Positions 34,336 to 42,633 of a DNA stretch of 56,965 bases are shown here, piece by piece (position 1 is the stretch's first letter; the number at the start of each line of letters is the position of its first letter). Both the position numbers and the translations under genes were made by a program. The notes under the pieces are model-generated. The model saw only the letters and a program-made list of their open reading frames with translations, did not search any database and was not told the origin of the DNA. This stretch comes from Bacteroidales bacterium (lineage in GTDB: Bacteria > Bacteroidota > Bacteroidia > Bacteroidales > JAGOPY01), in assembly GCA_023229505.1 (NCBI GenBank), contig JALNZD010000026.1:1-56965 (forward strand). The letters are read 5' to 3'.

Positions 34336-35217
34336 TCAGAACTTAATAAAATCTGTCGGGTCGACAGGTACCCCGTTATACCAAAGTTCAAAATGCAGAT
34401 GAGGACCTGTGCTGTATTCCCCGGAACTTCCAATGATAGCAATCGGATCGCCGGCTTTTACATAACTTCCCTGTTCTTTGAGTATAGCTGAATTATGCTT
34501 ATAAACGGAAACCAGGTCGTTTTCATGCTGCAGGCAGACGGTATATCCTGTCTCAAGTGTCCAGCCTTTGAAGATGACCACCCCATCGAGGGTGGCCTTG
34601 ATAGCTTCATTTTGAACGGATACGATATCCACGCCATAATGTCTTGATGCCGGGTCAAACTTGCTTGTCACGATCCCCCTCAGTGGGGTGAAAAATGAAA
34701 AACTGCTGATATCCGGCCTTGATCCGCCATGATCACGATCAGGGATCCTGACTTCACTACCCATCATTTGTTCTTCAAATTCTTCCCTGAATGCTGAATC
34801 ATCCCGGGATGCAAAGCTTGAAATATTACTGTAATTTCCAACTGTATCTTCTTTAAGCGGACTGATAATCGTGGTATCCTTGCCGGAAAGGATAAGCCGC
34901 AGGTTTTCGAGATACAGGGATTTCTGCCGGGCATCCGCGTCAAGTGAATCAGTCAGTTCCTCGATCTTGTATAATTGTTCATATAAATTAACATCGGTAT
35001 ACCCCGGGATATATTCCCGCAACCGGGTGAAAGCGATGATTATGGTTGTAATGATGATCAGCAGGATTGCAATCGTACCGGATGCCACAAATACATTAAG
35101 CCGGCTAAGCTTGAAAGATATTTTTTCCTCATATGTTTCATCGTTCAGGATGACCAGTTTATACTTATTCCTGAGCTTCCGGTACCATTTTTCCTTCTTT
35201 TTTATTTCTTGCGCCAT
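34336..35217 (-). CDS. M23 family metallopeptidase with N-terminal membrane anchor
   Basis: A protein of about 293 residues. One membrane helix near residues 43-63 (VFVASGTIAILLIIITTIII) anchors it in the inner membrane. A coiled-coil-like linker follows (LYEQLYKIEELTDSLDADARQKSLYLENL). The C-terminal LytM domain has all zinc/catalytic motifs: HYGVDIV, then GPHLHFELW. It should cut cell-wall cross-links. I chose the ATG at 35217; an upstream TTG at 35232 adds five residues. It is divergent from the porW-bactofilin operon, and bactofilin genes often neighbour M23 peptidases. Confidence 0.92.
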   Translation of the reverse strand: MAQEIKKKEKWYRKLRNKYKLVILNDETYEEKISFKLSRLNVFVASGTIAILLIIITTIIIAFTRLREYIPGYTDVNLYEQLYKIEELTDSLDADARQKSLYLENLRLILSGKDTTIISPLKEDTVGNYSNISSFASRDDSAFREEFEEQMMGSEVRIPDRDHGGSRPDISSFSFFTPLRGIVTSKFDPASRHYGVDIVSVQNEAIKATLDGVVIFKGWTLETGYTVCLQHENDLVSVYKHNSAILKEQGSYVKAGDPIAIIGSSGEYSTGPHLHFELWYNGVPVDPTDFIKF

Positions 35218-35273
35218 TCCACTGGGATTCAACCTGCAAATATCGGAAATTTTCGGGGATCGGGAATATTATT

Positions 35274-35281
35274 TACTTTTG
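35274..35281 (+). promoter_or_regulatory. -7 box (TACTTTTG) upstream of the porW-like gene
   Basis: TACTTTTG lies 138 bases before the chosen GTG start, in the divergent gap with the M23 peptidase. A long untranslated leader would be implied. Confidence 0.35.
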
Positions 35282-35419
35282 CACGGCTCGCTCTTTTTAC
35301 AAAGTTCGCAGGCAGTATAAAATATTTTTATAAAAATTTAGTTAATACTAAAGCCTTTACAGGCTGATCGATCCGGATTTCATTCTATAAATAAACCGTG
35401 CAGTATTTACCTGATAATC

Positions 35420-38071
35420 GTGCCAGGCCGAATTTCATACCGTAAGATATTCTTTGCAACCGGGGCTTTAATTCTCCTTGTGACCCTGTATTCCTGTTCT
35501 GTAAAGAAAAACACCTTTACCAGGCGTTTATATCATAATCTCACGTCACGTTATAATGTTTATTTTAACGGGAATGAGAGTTTGAATGAAGGGACGATTG
35601 AACTGTTTAAGTCGGCCAAGGAAAATTATGCCAAGGTGTTGCCGGTATTTAATTTTGGTACCAAGCAGGAGGCTCAGTTATTAAATCCTCAGATGGACCG
35701 GGCGATTCAGAAAGCTTCAGTTGCCATTCAAAAACATTCCATGCCTTTTGGCGGGACGGAAAAGGTGAAATGGATCGATGATTCCTTTTTGATGATTGGG
35801 AAAGCCTATTTTTATAAACAGGAATATTTCAGTGCCCGGCGTACTTTTAATTTCATTATACAGGAATACGGGTATAATGAGATCAAATATACTGCTATGA
35901 TCTGGCTTGCAATCACTTATAATCAAACGGGGGAATTTGAAAAATCTGAGCCAATGTTAAATCTTATCACAGTGGATGTTACCAAAGGCATTGTACCTTA
36001 CGATGTTGTAAAAATATTGCCACAGGTTTACGCAGATCTTTACATCCGGCAGGAATATTACGACCGTGCTGTGGATTACCTGGTTGAGGGTATATATTAC
36101 AACCCCAAACGCGATCTTAAAACACGGATGATGTTCATCCTTGGCCAGATTTTTCAACAAAGCGGGGATTTTTCCCGGGCGTCGGAATGGTATGGTAAAA
36201 TGATCAAGCGGAATCCAAACTATGATATGGCTTTCCAGGCAAGGATCAACCTGGCCAAGTCTTATGATATTAATTCAGGTGACCGCCAGCAGATTACCAA
36301 GATTCTGACGAAGATGTTAAAAGATGACAAAAACAAAGACTATAAGGATCAGATTTATTTTGCCCTGGCGGATGTTGCCATGAGGGACCGGGACACCGTT
36401 ATGGCCCTGAAATACTTCAGATTGTCCGTGTCTTCATCCGTTAACAATAATTATCAACGGGCAACATCAGCTCTTACACTAGCCGATCTGTATTTTGAAA
36501 TGCCATCATATGAAAATGCCCAGGCATATTACGATACAGCTATGATGATTATTCCCATGGATTATCCCAATTATACCCAGATCGAGAACAAAACAAAGAT
36601 ACTGACGGACCTTGTCGAGAGCCTCATTACCATCCAGCATGAAGACAGCCTCCAGCGCCTGGTCAATATGAGTGAGTCTGAGCGGAATGCGGTCATTGAC
36701 AAGATTATTGTCGCTTATGTAGAAGAGATGGCAAGATTGGCTGAACAGCAGAAATTAGAACAAGCCCTGACCATCCAGGAGCAGGCAGTTTCAATCAGCG
36801 GTCCTGGTGCACCGGGCCTGCCGGTTGGAGGTAAATGGTATTTTTATAATACCCAGACCAAGGAATACGGGTACGCGGAGTTCGTAAAGAAATGGGGCAG
36901 GCGGAAACTTGAAGATCTCTGGAGGATCAGTGATAAACAGGCTATTTCTTTCGGAGGTGAGGACATTGAAGCATCTGCCGATACAACCAAGTCGGATTCG
37001 GTCCTTGCAGTTGAAAAAAATCCCGAGACCCGTCAATATTACCTTAAAGACCTGCCATTCACAGAGGAAGCACAAGCAGCTTCAAACACGAAAATCCTGG
37101 AAGCCTATTTCAAATCCGGCAAAGTATACAAGGACGGGTTAAAGGACAATGAAAAGTCGAGAGAGGCCTTTGAGACAATGAATAAACGATTCCCTGAAAA
37201 TGACCACGAGCTTTTATCTTATTATTATTTGTATAAAATTAATCTTGAAATAGGGCAGGCTGATCAGGCCCAATTTTACAAAAACCTGATAATCTCGCAA
37301 TATCCCGACAGTGATTATGCAAAGGTTCTTTCTGACCCGGAATATTATGCTAAAATTGTTGCGGAAAAAAACAAAGCGGCCAAGCTTTACGAAGAGACCT
37401 ACAAAGATTATAAGGCAGGCCTGTATTTCCAGGTCATCGCCAAGAGCGACCTGGCTTTCTCCCTTTATGGCGACACAATCGAATTTGCACCCAGGTTTGC
37501 TTATCTGAAAGCAATTTCTATCGGCAAGATCGATGTGGTTGATTCCCTGGTTTCGCAACTGAAAATGATCATCACAAAGTATCCTACAAGTGATATCAAG
37601 ACTTTATCTCAGAGTATCCTGGTCACTATTATCAAGGAAAACCCTGAATTTAAGGATGAAAACTTTGTCCTCCCGGAAGAAATACCTGAGGAAAAACTAT
37701 CTCCATATAAATTTAATCCCAGTAATCAGCACATGTTCATGATCGTGGCTGATTCAAGGGAAATAAGGTTAAATCCATTTAAAGTTAAGCTTTCAGATTA
37801 CAATATAAAGTACTATAGTCTTGAAGAACTGAATATTAACAGTCTGGTGCTGGATAATCTGCACTACCTTATTACTATAGGCAATTTCAACAATTCTGCC
37901 AAGGCAAAGGACTATCTGGATGCAATATCTGCAAGTGAATATGTTTTTGCTGATCTGAAAGAAGGAACTTTTTATAACTTTGTCATATCCACGGAGAACT
38001 ATCCAATCTTTTTCAAAGAAAAAGATATCGGGGGGTACTCTAAGTTTTTCGAAAAAAATTATACAAAATAG
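35420..38071 (+). CDS. PorW/SprE-like T9SS TPR lipoprotein
   Basis: An 883-residue lipoprotein. The lipobox is LYSC, near residue 26, followed by SVKKNTFTRRLYHNLTSRYNVYFNG, the hallmark N-terminus of the PorW/SprE group of T9SS proteins. TPR-like helix pairs follow through roughly residues 110-400, and more appear at 600-720. The C-terminal 80 residues hold an extra small domain (DSREIRLNPFKVKLSDYN). The start is GTG; no ATG precedes the signal peptide. In Flavobacterium and Porphyromonas these proteins are needed for secretion. It is separated from gldKLMN but in the same window. Confidence 0.88.
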   Translation: MPGRISYRKIFFATGALILLVTLYSCSVKKNTFTRRLYHNLTSRYNVYFNGNESLNEGTIELFKSAKENYAKVLPVFNFGTKQEAQLLNPQMDRAIQKASVAIQKHSMPFGGTEKVKWIDDSFLMIGKAYFYKQEYFSARRTFNFIIQEYGYNEIKYTAMIWLAITYNQTGEFEKSEPMLNLITVDVTKGIVPYDVVKILPQVYADLYIRQEYYDRAVDYLVEGIYYNPKRDLKTRMMFILGQIFQQSGDFSRASEWYGKMIKRNPNYDMAFQARINLAKSYDINSGDRQQITKILTKMLKDDKNKDYKDQIYFALADVAMRDRDTVMALKYFRLSVSSSVNNNYQRATSALTLADLYFEMPSYENAQAYYDTAMMIIPMDYPNYTQIENKTKILTDLVESLITIQHEDSLQRLVNMSESERNAVIDKIIVAYVEEMARLAEQQKLEQALTIQEQAVSISGPGAPGLPVGGKWYFYNTQTKEYGYAEFVKKWGRRKLEDLWRISDKQAISFGGEDIEASADTTKSDSVLAVEKNPETRQYYLKDLPFTEEAQAASNTKILEAYFKSGKVYKDGLKDNEKSREAFETMNKRFPENDHELLSYYYLYKINLEIGQADQAQFYKNLIISQYPDSDYAKVLSDPEYYAKIVAEKNKAAKLYEETYKDYKAGLYFQVIAKSDLAFSLYGDTIEFAPRFAYLKAISIGKIDVVDSLVSQLKMIITKYPTSDIKTLSQSILVTIIKENPEFKDENFVLPEEIPEEKLSPYKFNPSNQHMFMIVADSREIRLNPFKVKLSDYNIKYYSLEELNINSLVLDNLHYLITIGNFNNSAKAKDYLDAISASEYVFADLKEGTFYNFVISTENYPIFFKEKDIGGYSKFFEKNYTK

Positions 38072-38097
38072 ACAACCTGCAATAAACTTTACGATAA

Positions 38098-38514
38098 ATG
38101 GCAAAAACTATCATTAGCGAAACCCCTGCCGTCAATATGATCGGCAAAGGAACCAGCATCAAGGGCGATATCCGTTCTGACGGAGATTTCAGGGTTGACG
38201 GGATCCTTCATGGATCTATCCAGTCGAATGGCAAAATAGTTGTCGGTGTATCCGGGAGTATCGAAGGTGACATCAACTGCCAGAATGCAGACATATCTGG
38301 CCAGGTCAAGGCAATTCTCCGGGTCAAGGAGTTATTATCCTTAAAATCCACTTCTAAAATGACCGGGGAGGTATATACAAGCAAACTGGCCATAGAACCC
38401 GGAGCCAGGTTTTCAGGCACTTGCAATATGGAGGATGAACCCTTGACCATTAAGCATCAGGAAAACAAACAGGATGGATCTTTCACCAGAGAAAAAGAAA
38501 AAGTCACTGGATAA
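38098..38514 (+). CDS. Bactofilin (polymer-forming cytoskeletal protein)
   Basis: A 138-residue beta-helical protein of the bactofilin family, which forms filaments used to position cell-wall enzymes and shape the cell. The core runs from about residue 15 to 105: GKGTSIKGDIRSDGDFRVDG, GSIEGDINCQNADISGQV, and LLSLKSTSKMTGEVYTSKL. The tail is short and polar. It lies 26 bases after the porW-like gene and overlaps atpZ by 41 bases. A cell-wall M23 peptidase lies nearby on the other strand. Confidence 0.93.
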   Translation: MAKTIISETPAVNMIGKGTSIKGDIRSDGDFRVDGILHGSIQSNGKIVVGVSGSIEGDINCQNADISGQVKAILRVKELLSLKSTSKMTGEVYTSKLAIEPGARFSGTCNMEDEPLTIKHQENKQDGSFTREKEKVTG

Positions 38515-38725
38515 CTACACTCGTTACTCAAGCATCGCCTTCCAGATGCTGATCATTATACTGATCGGGGTCTTCGGCGGAATTAAGCTTGATGAGTGGC
38601 TGAAGCTTACCGTTCCGGTTTTTACTATCATTTTATCCATTTTATCGGTAATACTTGCCATTTATACAGTTACCAAGGATTTGCTTAAACCTGGCCGAGG
38701 TTCTGATAAAAAAAGGCCCTTATAA
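38474..38725 (+). CDS. AtpZ/AtpI family protein
   Basis: An 83-residue membrane protein with two helices (about 23-42 and 49-68: FQMLIIILIGVFGGIKLDEW and FTIILSILSVILAIYTV). AtpZ/AtpI proteins normally accompany F-type ATP synthase operons and help assemble the c-ring or move magnesium. Its start lies inside the bactofilin gene, a 41-base overlap in a different frame. No ATP synthase subunit gene follows, which is unusual. Confidence 0.8.
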   Translation: MDLSPEKKKKSLDNYTRYSSIAFQMLIIILIGVFGGIKLDEWLKLTVPVFTIILSILSVILAIYTVTKDLLKPGRGSDKKRPL

Positions 38726-38728
38726 TAA

Positions 38729-39109
38729 ATGAGAAAAAAGTATCTGCAATTCGTCATAAGACTCACGATCTTAAGCCTGATCCTCGGACTCCTTGCCTTT
38801 ATTTTGAGCCGATTCTTACCTGGCGGCATGATCTCCCCGGCATTGCCCTATCTTTTCATACTTTTTTATGTTATCACAGCTTTGGTTCATTATATCCTGC
38901 TCAGGATCAGCGCCTTGAATCCGAGGAAATTCGTTTCCTATTTCATGCTGGCCACTTTCTTAAAACTGATGAACTATTTGATAGTTGTGGTTGTTTATGC
39001 TTTTTATGTGAAGGAAGGCATATTGCCATTCATCCTCTCATTTTTTATCCTTTATATATTTTATACTGTATTTGAAGTGGTCACTATTCTTGCCCAGACA
39101 AAAGAATAG
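38729..39109 (+). CDS. Four-helix membrane protein, ATP synthase subunit I-like position
   Basis: A 126-residue hydrophobic protein with four likely membrane helices (about 10-27, 36-57, 70-92 and 98-118). I do not recognise a definite family by sequence. Its size, topology and place three bases after atpZ match the AtpI-like proteins that sit between atpZ and atpB in many Bacteroidota. The ATP synthase genes are missing downstream; folE follows instead. Confidence 0.65.
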   Translation: MRKKYLQFVIRLTILSLILGLLAFILSRFLPGGMISPALPYLFILFYVITALVHYILLRISALNPRKFVSYFMLATFLKLMNYLIVVVVYAFYVKEGILPFILSFFILYIFYTVFEVVTILAQTKE

Positions 39110-39136
39110 GCCTGTTTCTGATAAATTATCCCTGAA

Positions 39137-39778
39137 ATGAAAAAAAACAGACTAAAAGAGATGGCCGAGATCAATGAGATGGACGGCTATGAAAAGATCG
39201 ACAATTACAATTACAGAAGGGTTAACAGCATGGCCCGCCATTACCGTGAAATTTTGAAAATGATCGGGGAAGACCCGGACCGGGCGGGATTACTGGATAC
39301 ACCAGTGCGGGTAGCCAAATCAATGCAATTCCTGACTCATGGCTATATGCTGAACCCTGAAGAGATTCTTCTTTCGGCCATGTTCAAGGAAGATTATAAA
39401 CAAATGGTCATAGTAAAAAACATTGAGATTTATTCCCTTTGTGAGCATCATATGATCCCTTTCTTTGGAAAGGCCCATGTTGCTTATATCCCGAACGGTT
39501 ATATAGTTGGATTAAGCAAGATCCCACGCGTTGTTGACGCATTTGCCAGGCGATTGCAAGTCCAGGAACGCCTGACGACCCAGATCAAGGAATGTATCCA
39601 GAATACCCTTAAACCACTTGGGGTTGCCGTAGTTATTGAAGCTTTGCACATGTGCATGGCTATGAGGGGTATCCAAAAACAAAATTCCATCACTACTACT
39701 TCCGATTTCACGGGCGCTTTTTTGCGGGAACCTACACGTGAGGAATTTATACACCTGATAGGGTCAAACCTGCATTAA
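39137..39778 (+). CDS. folE: GTP cyclohydrolase I
   Basis: A 213-residue enzyme that converts GTP to dihydroneopterin triphosphate, the first step of folate synthesis. The zinc and active-site motif IYSLCEHHMIPFFGKAHVAYIP is near residues 96-117, GLSKIPRVVDAFARRLQVQERLT follows, and the second zinc cysteine is in ALHMCMAMRG. The N-terminus has a family-typical AxHYREIL segment. It starts 27 bases after the four-helix membrane protein. Confidence 0.96.
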   Translation: MKKNRLKEMAEINEMDGYEKIDNYNYRRVNSMARHYREILKMIGEDPDRAGLLDTPVRVAKSMQFLTHGYMLNPEEILLSAMFKEDYKQMVIVKNIEIYSLCEHHMIPFFGKAHVAYIPNGYIVGLSKIPRVVDAFARRLQVQERLTTQIKECIQNTLKPLGVAVVIEALHMCMAMRGIQKQNSITTTSDFTGAFLREPTREEFIHLIGSNLH

Positions 39779-39811
39779 GACGCTTTCAGTTTTGAAATCG
39801 GGAAAAATTGC

Positions 39812-39819
39812 TACATTTG
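39812..39819 (+). promoter_or_regulatory. -7 box (TACATTTG) for fabD
   Basis: TACATTTG lies 36 bases upstream of the fabD ATG at 39856, with a TTTTG 17 bases before it, slightly closer than ideal. It sets the fabD start downstream of 39819. Confidence 0.55.
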
Positions 39820-39855
39820 TGCAACTTTTTTGTCAAGCAAATTTTAGATATTAGC

Positions 39856-40749
39856 ATGAAAGCTTACGTTTTTCCAGGCCAGGGGGCCCAGTTTGCCGGG
39901 ATGGGAAAAGATCTGTCTGAAGGGTCTGTTCTAGCCAGGGAACTGTTCAGCAAAGCCAATACCATCCTTGGCTTTAATATCACTGAAATCATGTTCGAGG
40001 GCACTGATGATGACCTTCGCCAGACAAAGGTGACACAGCCTGCGATTTTCCTCCATTCCGTGATACTTTCCAGGGTTTTGGGCGATGCGTTCAAACCCGA
40101 TCTGGTTGCCGGCCATTCCCTCGGGGAATTTTCAGCCCTGGTAGCCAATAAAGTCCTGTCGTTTGAAGACGGCCTGAAACTGGTTTCCAAGAGGGCCATT
40201 GCTATGCAGAAAGCTTGCGAACTGCAGCCCTCAACCATGGCCGCCGTGATCGGGATGGAAGATGCAGATGTGGAGCGTGTACTCAACCATATTAAGAACG
40301 AGATCGTTGTCCCGGCCAATTATAATTGCCCTGGCCAGCTGGTAATCTCAGGAAGTGTAAAAGGGATAGAAATTGCCTGTCAGAAACTGACTGAAGCCGG
40401 CGCGAAAAAAACCGTTATCCTCAATGTCAGCGGAGCTTTCCATTCCCCATTCATGCAACCCGCAGCCGAGGAATTATCCAATGCCATCAAAGCCACCAAA
40501 TTTAATAAAGGCACCTGCCCCATTTACCAGAATGTGACCGGCCAGTCGGTAGTCGACCCGGAGATCATCAAGAAAAACCTGATCGCGCAATTAACCTCAC
40601 CGGTTCGTTGGTCCCAATCCATGCGCAATATGATCGCCAGCGGCGTATCTATGTTTATTGAAGTGGGACCGGGAAATGTGCTGCAAGGGTTGATCAAAAA
40701 AGTAAAGCGGGATATTCCTGCTATGAGCGCGGAGTTTAAGAAAGTGTAG
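39856..40749 (+). CDS. fabD: Malonyl-CoA:ACP transacylase
   Basis: A 297-residue enzyme that loads malonate on acyl carrier protein for fatty-acid synthesis. Motifs: FPGQGAQFAGMG at the N-terminus, GHSLGEFSAL near residue 86 (catalytic serine), and the catalytic histidine in GAFHSPFM near residue 196. I chose the ATG at 39856; an in-frame TTG/other start at 39808 lies upstream of the promoter box. It overlaps tail to tail with the PHP phosphatase gene by 14 bases. Confidence 0.95.
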   Translation: MKAYVFPGQGAQFAGMGKDLSEGSVLARELFSKANTILGFNITEIMFEGTDDDLRQTKVTQPAIFLHSVILSRVLGDAFKPDLVAGHSLGEFSALVANKVLSFEDGLKLVSKRAIAMQKACELQPSTMAAVIGMEDADVERVLNHIKNEIVVPANYNCPGQLVISGSVKGIEIACQKLTEAGAKKTVILNVSGAFHSPFMQPAAEELSNAIKATKFNKGTCPIYQNVTGQSVVDPEIIKKNLIAQLTSPVRWSQSMRNMIASGVSMFIEVGPGNVLQGLIKKVKRDIPAMSAEFKKV

Positions 40750-41482
40750 CATTAAGTAATTTCCCGGATGCAACCAGTTTTGCAAGGGATTTCTCCTTTA
40801 GGCATTTTTCCAATGCCTGCATATAATTGGTATTATGCATATCGCTGCCGACAAACTCGATCATCCCTTTTTCCATCAGCTTTTCAGCCATTTTTTTCAC
40901 CGGATCGGGATAAAAGCCTGCCAGCGACACGAGATTGACCTGGAAGAATACCCCGCGGTCCTTCAGGTCTTCATACTTTGAAAAATCACTGAACCAGTAA
41001 GTATAACGCTCAGGATGGGCCAGGATGACTTTATATCCGTCAACCTGAAGATTAAATATAAAAGTTTTAAGATTTGGATGGGGGTTATAATAAGAAAGCT
41101 CCACCAGCAAATATTTCCCACTGAATGTCAACAAGTTTCCTTGAGATGCTTTTGCTTCAAATCCGTCATCGATCAGATATTCAGCAGCAGCTTCAATTTC
41201 CACCGGAATATTTTCAGATTTCAGGGCTCCCTTGACCTTTTCCAGTCCATTAAGTATGATTTCCGGGGTATTGCGGAAAAATTCATCCTGAATATGCGGA
41301 GTAGTGACAAGTTTTTTAAAACCCAGCTCATACATGCGACGGGCCAGCATAATTGAATCTTCCAGCGTCTTCGCACCATCATCAACACCGGGGATCAAAT
41401 GGGAATGCATGTCGGCTTTAACCGCTGAGAAGTCGGTTAAGGATGATGTAGTGGCATCGCCGGAGAATAATTTTTTAAACAC
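40736..41482 (-). CDS. CpsB/YwqE-type PHP protein-tyrosine phosphatase
   Basis: A 248-residue metal-dependent phosphatase that in other bacteria removes phosphate from the tyrosine-rich tail of capsule kinases. Metal motifs: DMHSHLIPGVDDG near residue 24, VTTPHIQDEFF, VELSYYNPHPN, VILAHPERY, and FVGSDMHN near the C-terminus. The start is GTG (residues MFKKLFSGD). No BY-kinase partner is in the window. It follows rfbB by 14 bases, in a surface-sugar block, which supports a role in polysaccharide control. Confidence 0.88.
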   Translation of the reverse strand: MFKKLFSGDATTSSLTDFSAVKADMHSHLIPGVDDGAKTLEDSIMLARRMYELGFKKLVTTPHIQDEFFRNTPEIILNGLEKVKGALKSENIPVEIEAAAEYLIDDGFEAKASQGNLLTFSGKYLLVELSYYNPHPNLKTFIFNLQVDGYKVILAHPERYTYWFSDFSKYEDLKDRGVFFQVNLVSLAGFYPDPVKKMAEKLMEKGMIEFVGSDMHNTNYMQALEKCLKEKSLAKLVASGKLLNATLS

Positions 41483-41496
41483 AGCTTATTCTATTA

Positions 41497-42558
41497 TCAT
41501 CTTTTAAGATACTGATTCTCATAATACTTTTGATAATCCCCCGAAGTGACATGATCCAGCCACTCCTGGTTTGCCAAATACCAATCAATCGTTTTATCAA
41601 GGCCTTCCTCAAAGGTAATAGTTGGTTTCCAGCCTAATTCTTTCTGTAGCTTCGATGAATCGATAGCATAGCGGAGGTCATGGCCGGCACGGTCTTTTAC
41701 GTAAGTGATAAGCTTTTCCGACGTTCCTGCCGCGCGTTTCAGCTTTCCATCCATCAGCTTGCAAAGAATAAGTATCAGGTCGATATTCTTCCATTCGTTA
41801 TTTCCTCCGATATTATAGGTTTCCCCATCTTTTCCTTGATGGAAGATGACATCTATCGCCCTGGTATGGTCTTCAACATAAAGCCAGTCGCGGACATTCG
41901 CTCCTTTACCATAAACCGGAAGCGGTTTATTATGCCGGACGTTGTTGATAAACAACGGGAGCAGCTTTTCCGGGAACTGGTTGGGTCCGTAATTGTTTGA
42001 ACAATTGGAAAGCACGACGGGAAGGCCAAACGTATGGTGATAAGCCCTGACCAGGTGGTCGCTGCTGGCCTTTGAAGCCGAGTATGGGCTTTTCGGGTCA
42101 TAAGGAGTAGTTTCGGTGAAGAAACCGGTATGCCCAAGCGAACCGTAAACTTCATCGGTCGAAATATGGTAGAATCGTTTATCAACGGTGTTTTCCTGCC
42201 AGATCATGCGGGCAGCGTTCAGCAGGTTCACCGTACCAATGATGTTAGTGTAGATGAACCCGGTAGGATTGGAAATCGACCGGTCGACATGAGATTCTGC
42301 TGCAAGGTGGATGATGCTGTCAGGCTGGTAGCGGTAAAATACTTGCATAACCTGCTTTTCGACGGCTATATCTGCCTTGACAAATTCGTAATTCGGACTA
42401 TTTTCCACATCCCGGAGGTTTTCAAGGTTACCGGCATAAGTCAGTGCATCCAGGTTGATGATCCGGTAATCCGGATATTTTTTTACAAAAAGGCGGACGA
42501 GATGAGAGCCGATGAATCCGGCGCCGCCGGTAATGAGGATGGTCGATCTGAAATTCAT
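41497..42558 (-). CDS. rfbB: dTDP-glucose 4,6-dehydratase
   Basis: A 353-residue enzyme of the extended SDR family that makes dTDP-4-keto-6-deoxyglucose, precursor of rhamnose and other deoxysugars. The NAD motif GGAGFIGSHL is near residue 11, and the active-site segments are ISTDEVYG and YSASKASSDH. GPNQFPEKLLPLF and NVRDWLYVEDH are also diagnostic. Other rfb genes (rfbA, C, D) are not here, so the final sugar cannot be named. Confidence 0.95.
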   Translation of the reverse strand: MNFRSTILITGGAGFIGSHLVRLFVKKYPDYRIINLDALTYAGNLENLRDVENSPNYEFVKADIAVEKQVMQVFYRYQPDSIIHLAAESHVDRSISNPTGFIYTNIIGTVNLLNAARMIWQENTVDKRFYHISTDEVYGSLGHTGFFTETTPYDPKSPYSASKASSDHLVRAYHHTFGLPVVLSNCSNNYGPNQFPEKLLPLFINNVRHNKPLPVYGKGANVRDWLYVEDHTRAIDVIFHQGKDGETYNIGGNNEWKNIDLILILCKLMDGKLKRAAGTSEKLITYVKDRAGHDLRYAIDSSKLQKELGWKPTITFEEGLDKTIDWYLANQEWLDHVTSGDYQKYYENQYLKR

Positions 42559-42633
42559 AAATCAATATTACTTAAAGCGTAAAAATAACAATATAATCCA
42601 TACTGAAACGATTTACCCTCCATTAACCTGCGT

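Noticed and set aside
34288..34491. Short plus-strand open frame over the rseP / M23 peptidase gap
   Set aside because: Mostly antisense to the peptidase C-terminus, without motifs.
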